DNA of 64,000 nt from NCBI RefSeq assembly GCF_023008585.1, contig NZ_CP095390.1:1984001-2048000 (forward strand). The letters are read 5' to 3'. The notes beneath the pieces were generated by a model. That model did not search any database. It saw only the letters and a list, made by a program, of their open reading frames with translations, and was not told where the DNA came from. The position numbers and the translations under genes are program-made. This document shows positions 17,342 to 26,034 of the stretch, piece by piece. Position 1 is the stretch's first letter. Each line of letters starts with the position of its first letter. Source of the DNA: Natribaculum breve (GTDB taxonomy: Archaea > Halobacteriota > Halobacteria > Halobacteriales > Natrialbaceae).

Positions 17342-17482
17342 CCGGGTAGCCGGCGAGAACCCGATCGCCTCCGTCCGTGACCGGGTTGCACGCGGGTCGG
17401 TGCGTGCTCCCGTAACTCGTCTTCCTGCTCGCAGATCCAACTCGTCTTCCCGCTCACGGCACCCGTTCGCGGCTCGTCGTCT

Positions 17483-17511
17483 CGCTCCCGCTCCCGCTCC
17501 CGCTCCCGCTC
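17483..17511. repeat. Hexanucleotide tandem repeat (CGCTCC)
   Basis: Four perfect CGCTCC units plus a partial fifth lie in the intergenic region upstream of glmS. The tract is prone to slippage; no function is evident. Confidence 0.8.
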
Positions 17512-17828
17512 ACGCGATCGAATCTGCCGACGATCGAGACGACCGCACGAGCGCGACGATCGACCACAGTTCGCGACGGCTCGTCTGGCGACGAAACTCG
17601 CTCGAGTGGGCGCTTAATACCCGTCTAAGACCGTCTCGGTGCGGCGAAACGTCCGACGAGCGCAAGACGAGAGCGGTCCCGTCGATGGCCGAAATCTGCC
17701 GTGTGGCCGGCACGATTTCGTCTGCGTTTCGGATGGTTTCGTCGACGTACGTCGCCGACTCGTCCGGGTCCGTACTCGAGTTCTCACGACGACGCCGCGT
17801 TTCGTCCGTGATCGACGTCTTACCCGCT

Positions 17829-17840
17829 CTATAGTAATAG
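17829..17840 (+). promoter_or_regulatory. Possible promoter of the glmS transcript
   Basis: CTATAGTAATAG is the clearest TATA-like element upstream of glmS. A transcript beginning about 25 nt downstream would carry the small frame at 17913 and the Shine-Dalgarno at 18023 in its leader. Confidence 0.35.
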
Positions 17841-17912
17841 TCCGTGTCGACGACGCGAGAAGCAAGCACCCGAACCGCCCGACGGTGGGCGATACGCGGG
17901 TAGTACTCGACT

Positions 17913-18038
17913 ATGACACGGCACAGCACCGAAACGCAGGACGTTGTATCGAATCGGCCGGCTGCGACGGCCGCAGACGCGGTTCGACCCGTCGCTGATC
18001 GTTCCCCGATCGCGGTTCGAACGGAGGTGAACGACTGA
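17913..18038 (+). CDS. Possible 41-residue leader ORF coupled to glmS
   Basis: The ATG at 17913 opens 41 codons (starting TRHSTETQDVVSNRPA and ending RTEVND) that stop in a TGATG overlap with the glmS start. The arrangement suggests translational coupling, and a strong Shine-Dalgarno lies inside its last codons. The peptide resembles nothing known, and the frame could be chance. Alternatives are a regulatory leader peptide or a simple untranslated leader. Confidence 0.3.
   Translation: MTRHSTETQDVVSNRPAATAADAVRPVADRSPIAVRTEVND
18023..18030 (+). promoter_or_regulatory. Strong Shine-Dalgarno before glmS
   Basis: GGAGGTGA lies 7 nt before the ATG at 18038 and is almost fully complementary to the archaeal 16S 3' end. 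Most starts in this window have no such site, so glmS is probably translated from a leadered mRNA. Confidence 0.7.
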
Positions 18039-19846
18039 TGTGTGGGATCATCGCACGTATCGGACGTGGCGACGCGGCAGACACGCTGTTGTCCGGCCTC
18101 GAGAACCTCGAGTATCGAGGGTACGACTCCGCAGGGATCGCCGTCCAGAACGGTTCGGGCGTGAAGGTCCACAAGTGTTCGGGCGAGGTCTCCGAGCTCA
18201 AAGCCGACCTGCCGAAGGCCCCGAGCGGAAACATGGGGATCGGCCACACCCGCTGGAGCACGCACGGCCCGCCGACCGACGAGAACGCCCACCCCCACAC
18301 GGACACCGCGGGTGACGTCGCCGTCGTCCACAACGGCGTCATCGAGAACTACGAGGAACTCAAAGCCGAGCTCCGATCGAGGGGTCACGAGTTCGAAAGC
18401 GACACCGACACTGAGGTCATCCCGCACCTGATCGACGAGTACCGGGAGACGGCCGCCACCACCGAAGCGGCCGTTCGGCAGGCGGTGGCCACCCTCGAGG
18501 GGAGCTACGCCATCGCCGCCATCGTCGACGGAGAGGAGGCGGTCTACGCGGCGCGACAGGGGTCGCCGCTCGTCCTCGGGATCGACGACGACGAGTGGTA
18601 CCTCGCGAGTGACGTCCCGGCGTTTCTCGACCACACCGACGAGGTGATCTACCTCGAGGACGGCGACCTCGTCGTCCTCGAACCCGACGCCTACCGGATC
18701 ACCGACCGGGACGGCGACCCCGTCACGCGGTCGGTCGACACCGTCGACTGGGACCCCGAGGACGCGGGGAAAGGCGAGTACGACCACTACATGCGAAAGG
18801 AGATCGACGGCCAGCCGTCGGCACTCTCGAACACGATCGAGGGGCGCGTCGAAGACGGCGAGGTCGCCCTCGAGGGCCTCCCGGCCGGCACGTTCGCCGA
18901 CGTCGAGACCGTCCAGTTCGTCGCCTGCGGGACGTCGTACCACGCCGCCATGTACGGCGAGCAGTTGCTGAAAGCCGCGGGCGTACACGCACAGGTGATC
19001 CGCGCGAGCGAGTACGACTCGATGGCGGGACCGGTCGACGAGACGACGCTCGCCGTCGCCGTCACCCAGAGCGGCGAGACCGCCGACACGCTCGACGCCA
19101 TCCGGACGGCGAGCGCTCGCGGGGCTCGCACGCTGGCGGTGACGAACGTCGTCGGGTCGACGGTCGCCCGCGAGGTCGACGACGCGGTGTACATCCGCGC
19201 CGGCCCAGAGGTCGGCGTCGCGGCGACGAAGACCTACTCCTCGCAGGCGGTCACGCTCGCGTTGCTCACCCAGCGTCTCGCAGCGGACGTTCCCGGCGGG
19301 ACGACCCTCGAGGACGTCGAGGCGATGCTCGCGGCACTCGAGGACCTGCCGGGTCACGTCGAGGAAGTCCTCGAGACCAGTCGCGCCGAGACGCTGGCCC
19401 GCGAGTTCGAAGACAGCAGGTCGTACTTCTTCATCGGCCACGGCCTCGGCTACTCGGTCGCACTCGAGGGCGCGCTGAAGTTCAAGGAGATCACCTACGA
19501 GCACGCCGAAGGCTTCGCCTCCGGAGAGCTCAAACACGGCCCCCTGGCGCTCGTAACCGACGAGACGCCGATCTTCGCCGTCTTCACTGGCCACGACGAC
19601 GGCAAGACGAAGACGAACGCCATCGAAGCCCAGGCTCGCGGCGCACCCGTCGTCGCCGTCTGCCCCGACGACCACCCGGCGGTCGAGGTGGCCGACGCTC
19701 ACCTGTCGATTCCGGAGACGCATCCGGTCTGGGCGGGGCTGCTGGCGAACGTCCAGCTCCAGCTCGTCTCCTACCACGCTGCCGACCTGCTCGGGCGACC
19801 GATCGACAAGCCGCGCAACCTCGCGAAGAGCGTCACCGTCGAGTGA
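18038..19846 (+). CDS. glmS: Glutamine--fructose-6-phosphate aminotransferase (isomerising)
   Basis: 602 aa, the usual length. The protein begins MCGIIARIG, so Cys2 is available as the glutaminase nucleophile. The class II amidotransferase domain (1-~220) includes the conserved LEYRGYDSAGIA, GHTRWSTHG and HNGVIENYEEL. Two SIS domains follow (about 280-420 and 455-590; FVACGTSYHAAMYGEQL, VTQSGETADTLDA, HGLGYSVALEGALKFKEITYEHAEGF), ending in KPRNLAKSVTVE. It makes glucosamine-6-phosphate from fructose-6-phosphate and glutamine, the first step toward UDP-GlcNAc. That sugar feeds the glycosyltransferases and the UDP-HexNAc dehydrogenase upstream. Confidence 0.97.
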   Translation: MCGIIARIGRGDAADTLLSGLENLEYRGYDSAGIAVQNGSGVKVHKCSGEVSELKADLPKAPSGNMGIGHTRWSTHGPPTDENAHPHTDTAGDVAVVHNGVIENYEELKAELRSRGHEFESDTDTEVIPHLIDEYRETAATTEAAVRQAVATLEGSYAIAAIVDGEEAVYAARQGSPLVLGIDDDEWYLASDVPAFLDHTDEVIYLEDGDLVVLEPDAYRITDRDGDPVTRSVDTVDWDPEDAGKGEYDHYMRKEIDGQPSALSNTIEGRVEDGEVALEGLPAGTFADVETVQFVACGTSYHAAMYGEQLLKAAGVHAQVIRASEYDSMAGPVDETTLAVAVTQSGETADTLDAIRTASARGARTLAVTNVVGSTVAREVDDAVYIRAGPEVGVAATKTYSSQAVTLALLTQRLAADVPGGTTLEDVEAMLAALEDLPGHVEEVLETSRAETLAREFEDSRSYFFIGHGLGYSVALEGALKFKEITYEHAEGFASGELKHGPLALVTDETPIFAVFTGHDDGKTKTNAIEAQARGAPVVAVCPDDHPAVEVADAHLSIPETHPVWAGLLANVQLQLVSYHAADLLGRPIDKPRNLAKSVTVE

Positions 19847-20426
19847 CGTGGGCGATCGAGTAGCCGGCGACCCGGCTTCCGTACTCGCGGCGGACGAACC
19901 GGGAGACGGCGGACGACCGTTGCGGTCGCCGAAACGACCGCGAAACGTTTCGGTCGTCGCTCGAGTGCCCGTCGTGATCCGCCCGACCGGAGTCGGGTAG
20001 ATGCCGTCGTCCGACCGACTCTCGACGCGGTCTATATCATTACGCCGAGAGACGGGTCGTAGGCGACGATTTCACTCGTTCGAACGATATCGACGTGGAG
20101 AACGGATTTAACGCCCGTATAATGATACGCCGGATCGGCTAACCGGAGATCGTGATACGAATGGCTGTCTCGACGCGAGCGTCGACGGTCGAACGCAGTT
20201 GCGTTCGAGCCGCTGGCACGTCGGAAACCGCCGAGCCGTCGCACGCGCTCGTGATCGCGAACGTGACAGCCGGACAGTGCTCGTCGCGACCGACGACCGA
20301 ATCACGTCCCTCGAGCGATTCGGTGACCCGATCGCTCGCCGTGGATCGTCACGGGGCAGCCTCGAGACCGTACGCCGGGAAGAGAGAGGGACAGAACACG
20401 AGAGAGGCCAACACGGAGCACGTAAC
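19847..20426. other. Intergenic region, no gene recognised (580 nt)
   Basis: Two TATA-like segments with related flanks occur: CTATATCATTACGCCG near 20031-20046 and CGTATAATGATACGCCG near 20115-20131. The second could drive the surface-protein gene at 20427 through a ~280-nt leader, or the doubtful 89-codon frame at 20161-20430, whose stop overlaps that gene's ATG. No motif in the possible peptides supports a real protein. Confidence 0.4.
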
Positions 20427-21272
20427 ATGACACGCCACAGACACGGAGAGAGTACGGAGACCCGCTCGATCAGGATCGGCGTCCAGCTCCTGCTGGTCGT
20501 CGTCGGCGTCCTGTTTCTCGCGGCTGGCGTCGCGCTCTCGCTTGGAACGCCGAACGTCGGCGGTGCGGTCGGCGATGCGATCGGAGCGTTCGGCGGCGAC
20601 GACGCCGATGGTACCGGCGCGATCGACGACGATTCCGGCGGCGACGAACGTGACGACAGTGGCGGCGACGAGACGAACGAAGGTGGTGACGACACGAGCG
20701 GCGATAGTGCCGACGGCGGTGACGAGAATAACGCGGACGGCGATGACGCCGACGGCACGGATGGCAGCGACGGTGCGACCGATAGCGACGACAGCGACCA
20801 GGACGGCACGAACGATGGGAGCGACGACGACGACACGAACGATGGAACCGACGACAGTGACGACGGTTCGGGTGACACTGACAGCAGCACTGACGACGGA
20901 ACCGACGACGACAGTGACGCTACCAACAGCACCGACGACGACGGCAACGACTCTACCAACAGCACCGACGACGACAGTGACGCTACCAACAGCACCGACG
21001 ACGACGGCGACGACTCTACCAACAGCACCGACGACGACAGTGACGACTCCACCAACAGCACCGACGACGACGGCGACGACTCTACCAACAGCACCGACGA
21101 CGACGGCGACGACTCTACCAACAGCACCGACGACGACGGCGACGACATAATCGATATCATCACCGGCGGCAGCGACGACAGTGACGACTCCACCAACAGC
21201 ACCGACTCCACCAACAGCACCGACTCCACCAACAGCACCGACTCCACCAACAGCACCGACGACAGCAACTGA
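20427..21272 (+). CDS. Surface protein with Asp/Ser/Thr repeats and dense N-glycosylation sequons
   Basis: 281 aa from the ATG at 20427; the frame extends upstream but becomes Arg-rich. A membrane helix or uncleaved signal lies at about 17-40 (IGVQLLLVVVGVLFLAAGVAL). Residues ~50-165 are almost entirely Asp, Gly, Ser, Thr, Asn and Glu. Residues ~165-281 consist of STNSTDDDGDD-type units ending in four copies of STNSTD. I count eleven NST sequons plus one NDS in this part, separated once by GDDIIDIITGGS. It is probably an extracellular, heavily glycosylated stalk or surface-layer-associated protein. No catalytic domain is present. Confidence 0.7.
   Translation: MTRHRHGESTETRSIRIGVQLLLVVVGVLFLAAGVALSLGTPNVGGAVGDAIGAFGGDDADGTGAIDDDSGGDERDDSGGDETNEGGDDTSGDSADGGDENNADGDDADGTDGSDGATDSDDSDQDGTNDGSDDDDTNDGTDDSDDGSGDTDSSTDDGTDDDSDATNSTDDDGNDSTNSTDDDSDATNSTDDDGDDSTNSTDDDSDDSTNSTDDDGDDSTNSTDDDGDDSTNSTDDDGDDIIDIITGGSDDSDDSTNSTDSTNSTDSTNSTDSTNSTDDSN
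20914..21266 (+). repeat. Tandem coding repeats (NST-sequon units)
   Basis: Imperfect 30-33-nt units encoding TNSTDDDGDDS-like peptides are followed by four 18-nt units encoding TNSTDS. Near-identity of the nucleotide units suggests recent expansion, so copy number may vary among strains. Confidence 0.85.
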
Positions 21273-21464
21273 TCACGTCGGTCGTCGCTCCGGTGTACCG
21301 GACGATCGAGGAGCAGGGGACCAGTGGTGGCCGACGCAACGAGCGGTCGCGAACGGTTCGATCGGAAGCCCGTATTTTCATCGTCCACCCAGAAACGACA
21401 CACCACGGTCGACTCGAGCAGCACGAGCCTCGTCGGGTCCGCGAGCGGGCCGAAACCGACCGAA

Positions 21465-21472
21465 TACTTAAG
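21465..21472 (+). promoter_or_regulatory. TATA box of the orc1/cdc6 gene
   Basis: TACTTAAG lies 26-33 nt before the ATG at 21498. This supports that start over the longer upstream frame. Confidence 0.5.
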
Positions 21473-21497
21473 CCGCTGGGCGAGCGTGGTGAAAGTA

Positions 21498-22628
21498 ATG
21501 CCTGGCGACCCCGACGAGGGGATGTTGTCGTGGGACGAGTCCGTGTTCAAAAACGAGCACGTCTTCGAAATCGACTACGTCCCCGAGACGTTCAAGCACC
21601 GCGAGGCGCAGATGCAGAGCCTCAGCTACGCGCTGCGTCCGGCGGTCCGGGGTTCTCGTCCCCTGAACGTCATGGTTCGCGGGCCGCCCGGAACCGGCAA
21701 GACGACCGCCATCCAGAAGCTGTTCGACGAAGTCGGCGCACAGACCCGCGACGTTCGCACCATCCGCGTCAACTGTCAGGTCAACGCCACCCGCTACTCG
21801 GTCTTCTCGAGACTGTTCGAGGGGACGTTCGACTACGAACCCCCGTCGTCGGGCATCTCGTTCAAGAAGCTGTTCAGCCAGATCGCCGAAAAGCTCGTCG
21901 AGGAAGACCGGGTCCTCGTCGTCGCGCTCGACGACGTCAACTACCTCTTCTACGAGAACGAGGCCTCCGACACGCTCTACTCGCTGCTTCGCGCCCACGA
22001 GGAACACCCCGGCGCGAAGATCGGCGTCATCGTCGTCTCCTCGGACCCCACACTCGAGGTGATCGACGAACTCGACTCGCGCGTCCAGAGCGTCTTTCGA
22101 CCCGAAGACGTCTACTTCCCCGTCTACGACGAACCCGAGATCGTCGACATCCTCGACGAACGCGTCGCGCGTGGCTTTCACGACGGCGTCATCTCGAGGG
22201 GGGTCCTCGAGTACGTCGCCGAGTTGACCGCCGAGAGCGGCGACCTGCGGGTCGGCATCGACCTGTTGCGTCGGGCCGGCCTGAACGCCGAGATGCGCGC
22301 GAGCCGCGTCGTCGAACGCCAGGACGTCGAGAAAGCCTACGAGACCTCGAAGTACGTCAACCTCTCGCGGAGCCTCTCGAGTCTGAGCGAGAACGAACGC
22401 GAACTCGTCCGGGTCATCGCCGAACACGACGGCGAGCAGGCCGGCGACGTCTACGAGGCGTTCCACGAGGAGACGGGCCTCGGCTACACCCGCTACTCGG
22501 AGATCGTCAACAAGCTCGATCAACTCGGCCTGATCGAAGCCGAGTACGCCGAGATCGAGGGACGGGGTCGTTCGCGGTCGCTCACACTCTCCTACGAGAA
22601 AGACGCGGTGTTAGAGCGACTCGAGTGA
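21498..22628 (+). CDS. Orc1/Cdc6-family replication initiator
   Basis: 376 aa from the ATG at 21498, chosen because a TATA box sits just upstream and family similarity starts at SVFKNEHVFEIDYVPE. The AAA+ core shows Walker A GPPGTGKTTAIQ, a Walker B variant VVALDDVNYLF (DD rather than DE), sensor 1 near VIVVSSDPTLEVIDELDSRV (also holding the Arg finger region) and sensor 2 GDLRVGIDLLRRA. The last ~90 residues form the winged-helix DNA-binding domain (LSENERELVRVIAEHDGEQAGDVYEAF). Haloarchaea carry many Orc1/Cdc6 paralogues, only some of which are active at origins. No origin recognition box was recognised in the flanking sequence. uvrB follows 66 nt downstream on the same strand. Confidence 0.9.
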   Translation: MPGDPDEGMLSWDESVFKNEHVFEIDYVPETFKHREAQMQSLSYALRPAVRGSRPLNVMVRGPPGTGKTTAIQKLFDEVGAQTRDVRTIRVNCQVNATRYSVFSRLFEGTFDYEPPSSGISFKKLFSQIAEKLVEEDRVLVVALDDVNYLFYENEASDTLYSLLRAHEEHPGAKIGVIVVSSDPTLEVIDELDSRVQSVFRPEDVYFPVYDEPEIVDILDERVARGFHDGVISRGVLEYVAELTAESGDLRVGIDLLRRAGLNAEMRASRVVERQDVEKAYETSKYVNLSRSLSSLSENERELVRVIAEHDGEQAGDVYEAFHEETGLGYTRYSEIVNKLDQLGLIEAEYAEIEGRGRSRSLTLSYEKDAVLERLE

Positions 22629-22694
22629 GCGAAACATTGGAGCCTAGAGCCAAGCGTACCGGTCAAGTGTCTTCGAGCCCTTCGCTGAGCTACT

Positions 22695-24749
22695 GTGAGT
22701 GACACTCGAGGCCCCATCCAGCCGGACCGTCCAGACGTCGACCGACCGTTCGCGGTCGACGCCCCGTTCGAGCCCGCGGGCGACCAGCCCGGGGCGATCG
22801 AGGAGCTAGCCGAGGGCTTCCGATCGGGGATGGACGAACAGACCTTACTCGGCGTGACCGGGTCGGGAAAGACGAACACCGTCTCGTGGCTGATCGAGGA
22901 GGTCCAGAAGCCGACGCTGGTGATCGCCCACAACAAGACGCTGGCGGCGCAACTGTACGAGGAGTTCCGGAACCTCTTCCCGGACAACGCCGTCGAGTAC
23001 TTCGTCTCCTACTACGACTACTACCAGCCCGAGGCCTACGTCGAGCAGACCGACACCTACATCGACAAGGACGCCTCGATCAACGACGAGATCGACCGCC
23101 TGCGTCACTCCGCGACCCGGTCGCTGCTCACGCGCGAGGACGTCATCGTCGTCGCCTCCGTCTCGGCGATCTACGGCCTCGGTGACCCGCGAAACTACGT
23201 CGACATGTCCCTGCGACTCGAGGTCGGCCAGCAGATCGGTCGCGACGACCTGCTCGCCCAGCTCGTCGACCTGAACTACGAACGCAACGACGTCGACTTC
23301 ACGCAGGGGACCTTCCGCGTGCGCGGCGATACGATCGAGATCTACCCGATGTACGGCCGCTACGCCGTCCGCGTGGAGCTGTGGGGCGACGAGATCGACC
23401 GCATGGTCAAGGTCGACCCCCTCGAGGGCGAGGTCGTGAGTGAGGAGCCGGCCGTCCTCGTCCACCCGGCGGAACACTACTCGATCCCCGAGTCGCGACT
23501 CAAGCGGGCGATGGCCGAGATTCGCGAGGACCTCGACTCCCGGATCTCGTACTTCGAGCGCCAGGGCGACCTCGTCGCCGCCCAGCGCATCGAGGAGCGG
23601 ACGACGTTCGACCTCGAGATGATGGCCGAGACGGGCTACTGTTCGGGCATCGAGAACTACTCGGTGTACCTCTCGGATCGCGAGTCGGGCGACGCCCCCT
23701 ACACGCTGCTCGACTATTTCCCCGACGACTTCCTGACCGTCGTCGACGAGTCCCACGTGACGCTACCCCAGATCCGCGGCCAGTACGCCGGCGACAAGTC
23801 CCGCAAGGACTCGCTGGTCGAGAACGGTTTTCGCCTGCCGACGGCATACGACAACCGGCCGCTGACCTTCGAGGAGTTCGAGGAGAAGACGGGGCAGACG
23901 CTGTACGTCTCGGCGACACCCGGCGACTACGAGGGCGAGCACAGCGACCAGGTCGTCGAGCAGATCGTTCGGCCGACCCACCTCGTCGACCCGAAGGTCG
24001 ACGTCTCGCCCGCGACGGGACAGGTAGAGGACCTCATGGATCGGATCGACGAGCGGATCGACCGCGACGAACGGACCCTCGTGACGACGCTGACGAAGCG
24101 GATGGCCGAGGACCTGACCGAGTACCTGGAGGAAGCGGGGATCGCCGTCGAGTACATGCACGACGAGACCGACACGTTAGAGCGCCACGAGATCATCCGC
24201 TCGCTCCGGCTGGGCGAGATCGACGTGCTCGTCGGCATCAACCTGCTCCGGGAGGGACTGGACATCCCCGAGGTCTCGCTGGTGGCGATCCTGGACGCCG
24301 ACCAGGAGGGCTTTCTCCGCTCGGAGACGACGCTCGTCCAGACGATGGGGCGGGCGGCGCGCAACGTCAACGGCGAGGTCGTCCTCTACGCCGACGACCC
24401 CTCGTCGGCGATGGAGTCGGCTATCGAGGAGACCCAGCGCCGTCGACGGATTCAACGGGAGTACAACGAGGAACACGGCTTCGAACCGACGACGATCGAG
24501 AAGGACGTCGGCGAGACGAACCTGCCCGGCAGCAAGACGGACACGTCGAACGTTTCGGGAAAGGACCTCGCGGACGAGGACGAGGCCGCACGGTACGTCG
24601 CGGAACTCGAAGAGCGGATGCAGGAGGCGGCGAACAACCTCGAGTTCGAACTCGCCGCGGACATCCGCGATCGAATCCGCGAGATAACCGAGGAGTTCGA
24701 CCTCGAGCGCGACGACGAGGGGGTCGCACCGCCGACCGAGGAGTTCTGA
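22695..24749 (+). CDS. uvrB: Excinuclease ABC subunit B
   Basis: 684 aa from a GTG start. Diagnostic features in order are Walker A GVTGSGKT (about 55), the beta-hairpin [11 protein letters not shown] used to probe damaged DNA, helicase motif [12 protein letters not shown], motif V/VI regions [15 protein letters not shown] and QTMGRAARN, and a C-terminal UVR motif ([19 protein letters not shown]) that contacts UvrC. UvrB verifies lesions after UvrA loading in nucleotide excision repair. Archaeal UvrABC is found mainly in haloarchaea and methanogens and is of bacterial origin. uvrA and uvrC are not in this window. Confidence 0.97.
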   Translation: MSDTRGPIQPDRPDVDRPFAVDAPFEPAGDQPGAIEELAEGFRSGMDEQTLLGVTGSGKTNTVSWLIEEVQKPTLVIAHNKTLAAQLYEEFRNLFPDNAVEYFVSYYDYYQPEAYVEQTDTYIDKDASINDEIDRLRHSATRSLLTREDVIVVASVSAIYGLGDPRNYVDMSLRLEVGQQIGRDDLLAQLVDLNYERNDVDFTQGTFRVRGDTIEIYPMYGRYAVRVELWGDEIDRMVKVDPLEGEVVSEEPAVLVHPAEHYSIPESRLKRAMAEIREDLDSRISYFERQGDLVAAQRIEERTTFDLEMMAETGYCSGIENYSVYLSDRESGDAPYTLLDYFPDDFLTVVDESHVTLPQIRGQYAGDKSRKDSLVENGFRLPTAYDNRPLTFEEFEEKTGQTLYVSATPGDYEGEHSDQVVEQIVRPTHLVDPKVDVSPATGQVEDLMDRIDERIDRDERTLVTTLTKRMAEDLTEYLEEAGIAVEYMHDETDTLERHEIIRSLRLGEIDVLVGINLLREGLDIPEVSLVAILDADQEGFLRSETTLVQTMGRAARNVNGEVVLYADDPSSAMESAIEETQRRRRIQREYNEEHGFEPTTIEKDVGETNLPGSKTDTSNVSGKDLADEDEAARYVAELEERMQEAANNLEFELAADIRDRIREITEEFDLERDDEGVAPPTEEF

Positions 24750-24858
24750 TACCGACGGACGACACGGGTCACTCGAGTGTGTGCTGACCGTCGTTCGACA
24801 GGAGGAACGAAGTCGAGTCGCGACGACGTGCGACGAGTGGACGAGTACCGGAGAGAAT

Positions 24859-25104
24859 TCAGGCCGTATTCTGGCCGTCCGACGCACCGTCGGAATCGTT
24901 CAGCACGAACGCGAGGACGACGCCGACCAGCGTCATCAGGACGACGAATCCCACGATCGCGCCGATGAGCATCTCTCCGCCGGTTTCGGAGAGCGTGCCT
25001 CCCTCACCGCCGTAGTTGACTCCGATCCCGACCATGGTGCCGATCATCAGAAAGACGGCAGTGACGGCGACGACGATTTCGATGATTTGCTCCCGCTCGA
25101 CCAT
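24859..25104 (-). CDS. Small two-helix membrane protein (DUF7472-like)
   Basis: 81 aa. It begins with a charged MVEREQIIEI and has two hydrophobic helices (about 10-30 and 45-68) separated by a Gly-rich loop (GEGGTLSETGGE). A short acidic tail follows. The layout matches a conserved small haloarchaeal membrane family. Its function is unknown. It is convergent with uvrB and divergent from the SWIM gene. Confidence 0.75.
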   Translation of the reverse strand: MVEREQIIEIVVAVTAVFLMIGTMVGIGVNYGGEGGTLSETGGEMLIGAIVGFVVLMTLVGVVLAFVLNDSDGASDGQNTA

Positions 25105-25286
25105 TATGCGTCGGATTTCGTCGGCCGCGACAAAAGCGCTTCGAAGGGGAGACGTCCCCGGATCGAGAGCCGGCGGTCGACGGGACGCAGACCGGTGGTA
25201 CGCAGGCGCGAGATTTACCCGTCTCGAGCACCTAACCGGTTCGAATAGCCGATCGAACGCCCACCGAAGACACCACGACGCAACTC

Positions 25287-25919
25287 ATGAACACACAAGC
25301 GTCACCGAAAGCCTCGCTCCCCCTCCCGGCAGACGAACGCCTCGAGGGACGATCGCGCCGCGCCAGAACGGAACCGATGTCGGTGCTCGCGCTCGGAGAC
25401 GGCCTCTACGAGGTCGACTCGAGCAGCGGCAACACCTACCTCGTCGACATGCTGGCGGGTCGGTGTACCTGTCCGGATCACGTCTTCCGGAACGTCCGCT
25501 GCAAGCACGTCCGTCGCGTCGCCATGGAGATCACCGAAGGGCGCGTCCCGCCACCGGGGAAAGTCGCCGTCGAGTGTGGTGACTGCGACGCGGTTCTCTT
25601 CGTCGACGAGGACGCCACGGGACCGTTCTACTGCGACGCCCACACGCTCTATCCGGGCGATACGGTCCGCGACCGCGAGACCGGCGACCGACTGACGGTC
25701 GTCGACGTCTCGGACCTGCGGGCCGACCACGTCCGAATCAGGGACGCAGGAAGCACGGTCGCAGAGTACGGAACGAACGAGAACTACGATGCCGACGTGC
25801 CAGTGGTCGGAGCGGTCTACCCCCACGCCCGCGTCGCGCCCAACGGCCCCGTCCCCGAGTCGCTCAAGGTGTACGTCTTCCCGCGGACGCGCCTCCGGAA
25901 GCTGACGCCGCAGGACTGA
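25287..25919 (+). CDS. SWIM zinc-finger protein with second zinc site
   Basis: 210 aa. Residues 50-80 contain a SWIM finger: Cys60, Cys62, Cys72 and His74 (CTC..RCKH). A second candidate metal site follows with Cys97, Cys100, Cys116 and His119 (ECGDCDA, YCDAHT). The C-terminal ~80 residues look like a small beta-rich domain (GDTVRDRETGDRLTVVDVSDL) with no recognised family. SWIM fingers bind DNA or protein and occur in transposases, kinases and ATPase partners; none of these is adjacent. It stands alone between small genes, so its role is unknown. Confidence 0.82.
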   Translation: MNTQASPKASLPLPADERLEGRSRRARTEPMSVLALGDGLYEVDSSSGNTYLVDMLAGRCTCPDHVFRNVRCKHVRRVAMEITEGRVPPPGKVAVECGDCDAVLFVDEDATGPFYCDAHTLYPGDTVRDRETGDRLTVVDVSDLRADHVRIRDAGSTVAEYGTNENYDADVPVVGAVYPHARVAPNGPVPESLKVYVFPRTRLRKLTPQD

Positions 25920-25996
25920 CCGAGAGCGTCTGTTTCAGCGACCGTCGGCGAGAGCGGAGGAAACGCTCGACAACTGATCACCTATTTATTAGCAGA

Positions 25997-26006
25997 CAAT
26001 TTATCG
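25997..26006 (+). promoter_or_regulatory. TATA box of the acyl-CoA dehydrogenase gene
   Basis: CAATTTATCG lies about 30 nt before the ATG at 26035. A second AT-rich element, CTATTTATTAG, precedes it at about 25982-25992. Confidence 0.45.
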
Positions 26007-26034
26007 TCCCGCCCGAGATAGTGACGCGATAGCA

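Larger units (their letters stand above)
17342..18037. other. Long intergenic region upstream of glmS (696 nt)
   Basis: No recognisable gene fills this stretch except the small frame at 17913. It contains two related ~20-bp direct copies of AACTCGTCTTCCYGCTC near 17413 and 17438, a hexamer tandem repeat (17483-17511) and a TATA-like CTATAGTAATAG (17829-17840). Other open frames are basic and overlap in several frames, typical of non-coding high-GC sequence. A decayed gene or long leader cannot be excluded. Confidence 0.4.

Noticed and set aside
17510..19777. 755-codon minus-strand open frame opposite glmS
   Set aside because: Shadow of glmS. Only its last part, over 17510-17910, looks slightly protein-like, and it has no recognisable domain or promoter.
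20161..20430. 89-codon plus frame whose stop overlaps the ATG at 20427
   Set aside because: The overlap is suggestive of coupling, but the peptide is basic, unlike haloarchaeal proteins, and resembles nothing. Kept only as a note on the gap.
20914..21266. Regular repeats that might suggest a CRISPR array
   Set aside because: Units are 18-33 bp without unique spacers and stay in frame with a coding sequence, so they are protein repeats.
21273..21497. Possible replication origin upstream of the orc1/cdc6 gene
   Set aside because: No ORB-like repeats or AT-rich unwinding element could be seen; the gap is short and partly low-complexity.
20108..21550. 480-codon Ser/Val-rich minus-strand frame
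   Set aside because: Antisense of the NST/Asp repeats; its VLLVESS repeats mirror the coding repeats of the plus-strand gene.
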